Assembly (NCBI RefSeq): GCF_030709675.1
Contig: NZ_JAUZQD010000015.1
Span: 186,001 to 250,000 of the forward strand
Direction of reading: 5' to 3'
From: Symbioplanes lichenis
GTDB lineage: Bacteria; Actinomycetota; Actinomycetes; Mycobacteriales; Micromonosporaceae
DNA length: 64,000 nucleotides
The notes under the pieces were generated by a model. It was not told the origin of the DNA and ran no database searches. It worked only from the letters and a program-made list of their open reading frames with translations. Shown here one piece after another: positions 58,144 to 64,000 of the stretch (positions within the stretch are counted from its first letter, which is position 1; each line of letters opens with the position of its first letter). Position numbers and translations under genes: made by a program.

Positions 58144-59226
58144 TCAGCCGAGGTAGATGCTCCGCAGCCGCCCGACCTCCGCCATCCGCCGCTCGGCGAG
58201 CCGGTCCGCGGCCACCGCCGGCGGCACCCCCTCGTCCGCCGCGAGCCGCAGGATCTTCCCGGTCGTCTCGAAGATCTTCGTGGCCCGCAGCTTCGCCCGC
58301 TCGAAGTTGAAGCCCTCGATCTCGTCGGCCACCTGGATCACGCCGCCCGCGTTGACCACGTAGTCCGGCGTGTAGAGGATGCCCCGCTCCTCCAGCATCT
58401 TCTCGATGCCGGGGTGCGCGAGCTGGTTGTTCGCCCCGCCGGTGACGACCTTCGCCCGCAGGGCGGGCACGGTGTCGTCGTTGAGGGCGCCGCCGAGGGC
58501 GCAGGGGGCGTAGACGTCGATGTCGCTGGTGATCAGCGCCTGGGTGTCCGCGACGAGGTCGATCTGCGGGTACGTCGTCCGCGCCCACTCCAGCGCCGCC
58601 GCGCTCACGTCCGTGGCGACAACCGCGGCGCCGTCCTCGATCAGGTGACCCGCCAGGTACTTGCCGACCTTGCCGAGTCCGGCGATGCCGACCCGGCGCC
58701 CGGCGAGTGTCGGGCTGCCCCACGTGTGCTCGGCGGCGGCGCGCATGCCCTGGAAGACGCCCCACGCGGTGAGCACGGACGAGTCGCCCGCGCCCCCGTG
58801 CTCGACGCTGCGCCCGGTCACGTACGAGGTCTCGCGCGCGATGACGTCCATGTCCGGCACGTAGGTCCCGACGTCGCACGCGGTGTAGTAGCGGCCGCGG
58901 AGGGTCTCGACGAAGCGCCCGTACGCCCGCAGCAGCGCCTCGGACTTGTCCAGCGCCGGGTCGCCCCAGATCACGGCCTTGCCGCCGCCCAGGTCCAGCC
59001 CCGCCAGCGCGTTCTTGTACGCCATCCCGCGCGACAGATTGAGCGCGTCCGTGACGGCGGCCTCCTCGCTCTCGTACGGGTAGAACCTGGTGCCGCCCAG
59101 CGCGGGGCCCAGCGCGGTCGAGTAGATGCTGATGATCGCGCGCAGGCCGGTGTGCCGGTCCTGACAGAAGACGACCTGCTCGTGCCCGGTGGCGTCCGGG
59201 CCGGCACTGCTGACGAACACGCCCAT
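58144..59226 (-). CDS. vdh: Valine/leucine dehydrogenase
   Basis: A 360-residue Glu/Leu/Phe/Val dehydrogenase that deaminates branched-chain amino acids with NAD+. The N-terminal catalytic domain has GLRAIISIYSTALGPALGGTR and KNALAGLDLGGGKAVI with the catalytic Lys; the Rossmann domain follows (VGIAGLGKVGKYLAGHL; PCALGGALND). Valine dehydrogenase is the usual assignment at this locus. ATG at 59226 has AGGAGAG upstream; the family length supports this start over upstream ones. Confidence 0.93.
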   Translation of the reverse strand: MGVFVSSAGPDATGHEQVVFCQDRHTGLRAIISIYSTALGPALGGTRFYPYESEEAAVTDALNLSRGMAYKNALAGLDLGGGKAVIWGDPALDKSEALLRAYGRFVETLRGRYYTACDVGTYVPDMDVIARETSYVTGRSVEHGGAGDSSVLTAWGVFQGMRAAAEHTWGSPTLAGRRVGIAGLGKVGKYLAGHLIEDGAAVVATDVSAAALEWARTTYPQIDLVADTQALITSDIDVYAPCALGGALNDDTVPALRAKVVTGGANNQLAHPGIEKMLEERGILYTPDYVVNAGGVIQVADEIEGFNFERAKLRATKIFETTGKILRLAADEGVPPAVAADRLAERRMAEVGRLRSIYLG

Positions 59227-59377
59227 GACTGCTCTCTCCTGATGGTCGGACGGGCCGCCCTCGTGAGGCGGGCCACGACTAAGCCGGCGGGGTCTGCCGG
59301 ACACCAGGAGCCTAAGCCCGTCGCAATGAAGGGGCGCGGGAAGTCAACCGTGGCCGTTTTCGTGAAAGGATCGCGGC

Positions 59378-60217
59378 GTGCCGTCCTTGTTCGCGTCGTA
59401 CCTGCGTGTTTACGAGCCGCTGACCGCCTTCGACCGGGAGCGCCAGGTTTTCTGGCGCCGCTACGTGCGCGAGGGCCGGGCGCTGGGCCCGCTGGAGGGC
59501 CCGGTGAAACAGCGCACCGCCGTCCTCGAGGCCCTCGGCGCCGGCTGGACCCGGCTGCCCGACCTGCCCGACGAGGCGTACGCGCTGGAGTGGGGCGACA
59601 CGCTGCTGGTCTGCCCGTGGAACCTGCGGCTCCGGGTGGCCGAGGCGGCCCTGAACGCCCGGGACGGGGTGCCCACCGTGCTGGCCGACGCCTTCGTGCC
59701 GCCGGTCCTCGCCGGGCAGGCCAAGGCGGTGGTGGACGACTGGCGCAGCGGGGCGAAGGTGCTCGAGCAGGGCGTGCCGCGCGTGCACGAGCAGGTGGCC
59801 ACGTGGGGCGTACCGCTGCGGTGGTTCGTCTTCGTCGACCTGGAGGAGCGCGAGATCGACCTCGGCGACGGCCGGCGCGTGCTGCGCTACCGCACCGAGA
59901 TCTCCAAGGCCCGCCGCCGCGCCCACCGCGGGGTGTCGGTGCTGCGCAAGTCGCTGGGCGACGCCCCGATCACCGAGGCGGTGGAGGAGGGCACGCGGTG
60001 GCTGGAGGAGTTCCACCCGCGCTCGGTCGTCGAGCTGGACTACGGCGGCCTGACGGGCTTGCTCGGTGACGACGACCTGCAGGGTGACGATTCACCCGGA
60101 CTGGTGGCGGCCGGCCTGTCGGCTCTGTCCCGCGGCGACGCGGACGCGGCCACGGAGGCGTACGAGAAGATCGTCGCCCGGTGGCGCGCGGTCCAGTTGC
60201 TCGAGCGCTGCAACTGA
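59378..60217 (+). CDS. Conserved hypothetical protein next to bldC
   Basis: A 279-residue soluble protein found at this position in many actinobacteria. Start MPSLFASYLRVYEPLTAFDR (GTG at 59378, AAAGGAT upstream), with blocks ERQVFWRRYV, LEWGDTLLVCPWNLRLRVAEA and HRGVSVLRKSLGDAPITEAV. No enzyme motif is recognised. It is divergent from vdh and followed by the long bldC leader. Confidence 0.82.
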   Translation: MPSLFASYLRVYEPLTAFDRERQVFWRRYVREGRALGPLEGPVKQRTAVLEALGAGWTRLPDLPDEAYALEWGDTLLVCPWNLRLRVAEAALNARDGVPTVLADAFVPPVLAGQAKAVVDDWRSGAKVLEQGVPRVHEQVATWGVPLRWFVFVDLEEREIDLGDGRRVLRYRTEISKARRRAHRGVSVLRKSLGDAPITEAVEEGTRWLEEFHPRSVVELDYGGLTGLLGDDDLQGDDSPGLVAAGLSALSRGDADAATEAYEKIVARWRAVQLLERCN

Positions 60218-60497
60218 CGTCCGTCAATAACTCCGTGACCTGGTAAAAGGGGCTCGACAGAGGTCGCTGAGGCGAATACTCTTCGTAATCAGCGGTCCGC
60301 GAAGCGTGATTTTCGGTCCAAACGAGACACTTTCTGGCGTAGAAAATCGGTTTAAATCGCTCTTGTGTCCACCATCTATCTAGGGACGATCGGCCGTTCG
60401 GCCCATGTCGGACATCGGGGACTAGCCGGACCATGGGAGACGCACCGGCCGGCGGGACCCCGGCCGATGTCTTTAGGTACCTGTGGAGGAGTGACCG
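60218..60497 (+). promoter_or_regulatory. Long A/T-rich upstream region of bldC
   Basis: A 280-bp leader with lower GC than the rest of the window (for example 60225-60370). It includes an inverted repeat GATTTTC/GAAAATC (60308-60314 and 60342-60348), and a G/C hairpin near 60445-60465. The start of bldC is preceded by TGGAGGAG. A long untranslated leader is likely; no operator is certain. Confidence 0.6.
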
Positions 60498-60707
60498 ATG
60501 GCATCGCGTACGCACGATCCTGAGCCGCTACTAACGCCGGCCGAGGTGGCGTCGATGTTCCGTGTCGACCCGAAGACCGTCACCCGGTGGGCCAAGGCGG
60601 GCAAGCTCAGCGCAATTCGCACGCTGGGCGGGCACCGTCGCTACCGGGAGTCGGAGGTTCGCGCCCTGCTGCAGGGGCAGATCCCCGCGCAGCGTCAGGG
60701 CGACTGA
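60498..60707 (+). CDS. bldC: Developmental DNA-binding protein BldC
   Basis: The 69-residue protein consists of a MerR-type winged helix alone: LLTPAEVASMFRVDPKTVTRWAKAGKL and TLGGHRRYRESEVRALL. BldC is a global regulator that delays sporulation in Streptomyces and binds direct repeats cooperatively. Length and the pair TLGGHRRY match. GGAGGAG precedes the ATG. Confidence 0.97.
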   Translation: MASRTHDPEPLLTPAEVASMFRVDPKTVTRWAKAGKLSAIRTLGGHRRYRESEVRALLQGQIPAQRQGD

Positions 60708-60736
60708 ACGGACCGCAGTCGACCGAGGACCGATCC

Positions 60737-60770
60737 GAGGGGCGAGCGCCGGGGAAGGCGATCGCCCCTT
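60737..60770. terminator. Terminator between bldC and the PPOX gene
   Basis: AGGGGCGA (60738-60745) pairs with TCGCCCCT (60762-60769), with an inner CGCC/GGCG stem. It lies between convergent genes and can serve both. Confidence 0.75.
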
Positions 60771-60788
60771 GATCGTCTTCAGAGTAAA

Positions 60789-61160
60789 TCACGACACCAG
60801 CACCGCCGAGGTGCCGTCCGCGCCCCGGCGCAGCCGGCTGCCGGTCAGCGTGAGCCAGCCCGCCAGCCCGTACTTCCGCCGCAAGGCGCCCTTGATCCGC
60901 CGCAGATCCGCGCCGTCGCCGACACGAGCCGAGGCTTCCAGCGCGTCTCCCCGTGGGTTGCCCCGCATGTCGCAGGCGGTCAGCGTCACGCGGCCGTTGT
61001 TGCGGATGCGTTTGAGCTTGGCCGCCGAGTTGAAGGTCCAGAAGGCGAGGCCGGACCCGTCCGGCACCACCCACACCGGGGTGGGCACCGCACGGCCGTC
61101 CTTCCGATAGGTCGTCACCAGGACGTACTTCTCCGCGCCGAGTTGCTCGAGCGTCGCCAT
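60789..61160 (-). CDS. PPOX-class (F420/FMN) oxidoreductase-like protein
   Basis: A 123-residue split-barrel flavin/deazaflavin protein (MATLEQLGAEKYVLVTTYRK...VWVVPDGSGLAFWTFNSAAKLKRI...). PPOX-type proteins of actinobacteria use F420 or FMN. The bound cofactor cannot be told. ATG at 61160; the divergent methyltransferase gene starts 18 bp away, so the promoters overlap. Confidence 0.87.
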   Translation of the reverse strand: MATLEQLGAEKYVLVTTYRKDGRAVPTPVWVVPDGSGLAFWTFNSAAKLKRIRNNGRVTLTACDMRGNPRGDALEASARVGDGADLRRIKGALRRKYGLAGWLTLTGSRLRRGADGTSAVLVS

Positions 61161-61178
61161 GTCATAAGAGTAGTGACA

Positions 61179-61952
61179 ATGGACGAACCTGAGCCCGGCG
61201 ATGTTTTCGGCGAGTTGATCAAAGATGCATGGGCCGTTCGGACGGGTGTCGGTCCTCGCCCTCTGGCCGGCGGGCGTGTACCGCGACCGGTGATCGAGAT
61301 CATCGAGCGCGACGACGGGCTGATCAACGGCGCTCCGGCCGACCACTATCTCGGCGATCCCGGCGAGTGGCAGCCGCACGACCACCGGGCGTTGCGCCTC
61401 TGCCGCGGCGCGGTGCTGGACATCGGCTGCGGCGCCGGCCGTACGGCCCTCGAGCTCCAGCGCCGCAGCATGGCGGTGACCGGCCTCGACGTCTCGCCGG
61501 GGGCCATCGAGATCGCCCGCAAGCGGGGTCTGCGCGACACCGTCGTCGCGACGGTGGAGGACTTCACGCGCGGCGCCACCCGTTACGACACGTTCCTGCT
61601 GCTCGGCAACAATCTCGGCCTGCTCGGCGGCCCGGAGCAGGCGCCGAAGTTCCTCGCGGCGCTCGCCCAGCTGGCGAAGCCCGGCGCGCGGATTGTCGCC
61701 CAGGGCACCGACCCCTACGGTACGACCGACCCGGTGCACGTGGCCTATCACCAGCGCAATCGCGACCGGGGCCGGCTCGGCGGCCAGCTGCGGCTCCGGC
61801 TGCGCTATCGGCGGCTCGCCACGGACTGGTTCGACTATCTGAACTGCTCGGTGCCGGAGCTGGAAGGCCTGCTCGAGGGCACCGCCTGGCGCCTCAAATC
61901 GGTCGACCTCCAGGACCGCCCCTACTACGTTGCGGTCATGGAGCGGTGCTGA
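61179..61952 (+). CDS. Class I SAM-dependent methyltransferase
   Basis: A 257-residue protein with motif I VLDIGCGAGRTALELQ and motif II VTGLDVSPGAIEIA. Start MDEPEPGDVFGELIKDAWAV. An N-terminal part with acidic residues precedes the Rossmann fold. The substrate is unknown. ATG at 61179 has no ribosome binding site, so the gene may be leaderless. It lies 32 bases before kptA, likely cotranscribed. Confidence 0.87.
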   Translation: MDEPEPGDVFGELIKDAWAVRTGVGPRPLAGGRVPRPVIEIIERDDGLINGAPADHYLGDPGEWQPHDHRALRLCRGAVLDIGCGAGRTALELQRRSMAVTGLDVSPGAIEIARKRGLRDTVVATVEDFTRGATRYDTFLLLGNNLGLLGGPEQAPKFLAALAQLAKPGARIVAQGTDPYGTTDPVHVAYHQRNRDRGRLGGQLRLRLRYRRLATDWFDYLNCSVPELEGLLEGTAWRLKSVDLQDRPYYVAVMERC

Positions 61953-61984
61953 TCCGCAGCGGAAAACCGAAAGAAACCAAAGCA

Positions 61985-62536
61985 ATGACCAATGACCACG
62001 TACGCATCAGCCGCCGCATCTCGATGGTGCTGCGGCACCGCCCCGAGAGCGCCGGCCTGTCCCTGGACGCGCAGGGCTGGGTGCCCGTCGCCGACCTGCT
62101 CGCCGCCCTGAACATCTCCCGCGCCACCCTCGACGCCGTGGTCGCCGGCAACGACAAGCAGCGGTTCGCCGTCGCCACCGGGCCCGACGGGGTCGAGCGC
62201 ATCCGAGCGAACCAGGGCCACTCGCGCCGTGTCGAGGTGGATCTCGGGCTGGCGCCGGTGGCTCCGCCGCCCGTGCTCTATCACGGGACCCCGCGGACGA
62301 ACCTCGCCCCGATCCTGCGCGACGGGCTGCGACCGGGCAGCCGGCATCACGTACACCTGTCTCCTGACCTGCGGACCGCGACCGCCGTCGGCCGCCGGCG
62401 CTCCACGGACGTGGTAATCCTCCGGGTCGGCACGGCCGCCATGGCCGCGGCGGGACATGTGTTCCACCGCAGCGAGAACGGCGTCTGGCTGACCGCCGCG
62501 GTGCCGCCGTTGTTCCTTATCGAACATTCGGAGTAA
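61985..62536 (+). CDS. kptA: tRNA 2'-phosphotransferase Tpt1/KptA
   Basis: A 183-residue enzyme of the Tpt1 family that transfers a 2'-phosphate from RNA to NAD+. Motifs: SMVLRHRPESAGL, YHGTPRTNLAPIL, HHVHLSPDL and SENGVWL. In bacteria without tRNA splicing it may repair or tolerate 2'-phosphorylated RNA, or ADP-ribosylate nucleic acid ends. It lies 32 bases after a methyltransferase gene and ends before an exported-protein gene. Confidence 0.93.
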   Translation: MTNDHVRISRRISMVLRHRPESAGLSLDAQGWVPVADLLAALNISRATLDAVVAGNDKQRFAVATGPDGVERIRANQGHSRRVEVDLGLAPVAPPPVLYHGTPRTNLAPILRDGLRPGSRHHVHLSPDLRTATAVGRRRSTDVVILRVGTAAMAAAGHVFHRSENGVWLTAAVPPLFLIEHSE

Positions 62537-62592
62537 ACGGACATAAGTGCCGCCTCGGTGAGGAAGCCGCCACGGCCCGTTAGCGTATGGGC

Positions 62593-63162
62593 ATGGGGAG
62601 GGTTACTCGGCGTCAGCTGACGAACCTTCTCGGTGCGTGTGGCGTCGCGGCCACGCTCGGCGGCCTGACCTTCGGGCTGCCGGCGCTCAATCACGCCCTC
62701 CCCGCCGACCGGGCCGTCCCGACCGACCGGCCGTACGACATCGGAGGTGGCGTGAGCGTCGTCCCGCCGCCCGGTGCGCGCCTCGACCTCACCGACACGC
62801 GGCCCGGCGAGGAGTCCGGCACCGTCCTCTTCCGCGTCGGCCCGGTCCGCTATCTCATCAGTGTCCAGCCCTTCGACGGCTCGCTCGGCGCGGCGGTCGA
62901 CCGGCTGCGCCGGCGCATCACCGGCAACTCCGGCTACCAGGTGACCGGCACCGAGCTGTCCGTCGCGACCACGGACGGCCTGCGCGGTGTCCAAGGCGGC
63001 TTCAGCGGGCCGGGGCGCGGCGGCCGCTATGTGGTCTTCGTCGCCGACAGCCGCACCATCGAGGTCACCGTCAGCGGCGCCGACCTCGACCTCGGCCGGA
63101 TCCTGCCGGCCATCAACCGCAGCACGGCCACCCTCCGGTACGCGCCGGAGCCCGCCGGATGA
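62593..63162 (+). CDS. Exported protein of unknown function
   Basis: A 189-residue protein with an N-terminal hydrophobic segment (GACGVAATLGGLTFGLPALN), possibly a signal or lipoprotein-type anchor. The rest is a small beta-rich domain with LISVQPFDGSLGAAVDRLRR. The second ATG (62593) is preferred: TAGCGT ends six bases before it, suggesting a leaderless transcript. Not recognised. ATGA overlap with prsW, so the two are coupled. Confidence 0.72.
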   Translation: MGRVTRRQLTNLLGACGVAATLGGLTFGLPALNHALPADRAVPTDRPYDIGGGVSVVPPPGARLDLTDTRPGEESGTVLFRVGPVRYLISVQPFDGSLGAAVDRLRRRITGNSGYQVTGTELSVATTDGLRGVQGGFSGPGRGGRYVVFVADSRTIEVTVSGADLDLGRILPAINRSTATLRYAPEPAG

Positions 63163-64000
63163 CCGCGGAGCCCCGATTGCGCAGTGACCGGAGTGCCCCT
63201 GTGCAGCCGGGCGCCGCCCCCGACCGGAGACTGCCCGGCCTGCCCGCCTTCTGGATCGTGCTCGCGCTGCTGGGCGCCGGGGGCGTACGGATGACCATGA
63301 TCGTCACCGGGTACGTGCGCGAGTATCCCGTGGCCCTGCTCACCTCGGCGGCGCTCTTCGCCCTGCTCGCCGTGCCGTTCTGGTTCGTCGTCTCGGAGCT
63401 GGACTTCCTGGAGCGCGAGCCCCCGTCGCTGCTGCTCATCGCGTTCGGCTGGGGCGGCCTCGTGGCGACCTCGGCGTCGATTCCGGCCAGCGGCGCCCTC
63501 GACGACATCATCGCCAAGCTGGGCTCCCCCCACCTCGCGGCCGACTGGGGAGTGGCGCTCGCCGGCCCCACGGTCGAGGAGACGGCCAAGGCGCTGGGCG
63601 TGGTCGCGATCGTGCTCATCGCCCGGCACCAGATCAACAGCGTGCTGGACGGCGTCGTCTACGGCGCGACGGTCGGCCTGGGCTTTCAGATCATCGAGGA
63701 CATTGTGTACGCGATGGGCGCCGTCGCCCTCGCCGGTCAGGGCGACACTGTCGAGCCCGTCGTCACGACCTTCCTGCTGCGCGGCTTCGTCTCCGGGGTG
63801 TGGAGTCACACGCTGTTCACGGCGCTCGCCGGGGCCGGAATTGGTTATCTGGTGGTCCGCGGCGAACGGTCGTTCCGTACCCGCCTCGGCGCCGCCGCTC
63901 TGGCCCTCTTCGCCGCCTGGGCGTCCCACGTCCTGTGGAACTCTCCGCTCCTGCGCGACGGCTTGGGCAACGGCGCGGTGGCCCTGCTCGCGGTGCTCGT
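63159..64000 (+). CDS. PrsW-family intramembrane metalloprotease, truncated by the window end
   Basis: At least 280 residues, no stop before the right edge. Multiple hydrophobic segments (WIVLALLGAGG; LLIAFGWGGLVATSAS) and the PrsW motifs GPTVEETAK (EExxK), GLGFQIIED (GFxxxED) and SHTLFTALAGAGIGY (HxxxxxxxG) are in the right order. PrsW proteases cleave membrane-bound anti-sigma factors in Bacillus. The target here is unknown. ATG at 63159 overlaps the exported-protein stop. Confidence 0.88.
   Translation, partial: MTAEPRLRSDRSAPVQPGAAPDRRLPGLPAFWIVLALLGAGGVRMTMIVTGYVREYPVALLTSAALFALLAVPFWFVVSELDFLEREPPSLLLIAFGWGGLVATSASIPASGALDDIIAKLGSPHLAADWGVALAGPTVEETAKALGVVAIVLIARHQINSVLDGVVYGATVGLGFQIIEDIVYAMGAVALAGQGDTVEPVVTTFLLRGFVSGVWSHTLFTALAGAGIGYLVVRGERSFRTRLGAAALALFAAWASHVLWNSPLLRDGLGNGAVALLAVL

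Overview
The window is high-GC actinobacterial DNA. Codon bias, several apparently leaderless genes, GTG/TTG starts, HspR/HAIR control of chaperones, bldC, DUF3073 and DUF3151 genes, valine dehydrogenase and the purF-purM-(DUF3073)-vdh-bldC gene order point to the Actinomycetales. The style (Gly/Tyr/Pro/Gln-rich repeat tails, Pnkp/Hen1 pair) suggests Micromonosporaceae such as Actinoplanes, but that is inference. No rRNA, tRNA, CRISPR array, transposase or prophage gene was found.

Layout. 1-4.6 kb: a partial unknown gene and two membrane-associated P-loop GTPases (minus strand). 4.8-9.2 kb: the heat-shock operon dnaK-grpE-dnaJ-hspR with a HAIR operator. 9.2-14 kb: two unknown genes and an MFS / RCK_C / cation-proton antiporter operon. 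14.1-16.8 kb: clpB with two HAIR operators. 16.8-23 kb: a 59-aa small protein, two tandem four-helix proteins with Tyr-Pro-Gly tails, an 824-bp gene-poor stretch, an ArsR regulator, an unusual array of covarying palindromes, and a DedA protein. 23-28.4 kb: the Pnkp-Hen1 RNA-repair pair, a SigE-type ECF sigma factor and a membrane protein with an LCP-like domain. 28.4-36.5 kb: a secreted protein, fba, unknown genes, a LOG protein, a DUF3151 protein and an EspI-like ParA ATPase. 36.5-55.6 kb: a dispersed purine block (purA, purD, purB, purS-Q-L, purF, purM) interleaved with a lipid-kinase-like gene, SCP2, ArsR-MFS, a trypsin-like protease, GNAT and a Gly/Tyr-rich membrane protein. 55.8-57.1 kb: a radical SAM/SPASM maturase overlapping a 72-codon precursor gene with an aromatic/Asn-rich C-terminus, a cyclophane RiPP locus (Amc-like/triceptide class). 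57.6-64 kb: DUF3073, valine dehydrogenase, a conserved unknown, bldC, a PPOX protein, a methyltransferase, Tpt1/KptA, a lipoprotein-like exported protein and a truncated PrsW protease.

How the parts work together. The chaperones form one HspR regulon (HAIR sites at dnaK and at clpB). The pur genes cover PRPP amidation (PurF), GAR synthesis (PurD), FGAM synthesis (PurS/Q/L), AIR synthesis (PurM) and the two adenylosuccinate steps (PurA, PurB). Two RNA-end-repair activities (Pnkp/Hen1 and Tpt1) lie about 35 kb apart.

Most notable for follow-up: the radical SAM RiPP locus; four perfect DnaA boxes on an exact 20-bp grid between purA and purD; nine imperfect palindromes with compensatory base changes between arsR and dedA; a HicB antitoxin relic after purD; and an LCP-like domain in the place of an anti-sigma factor.
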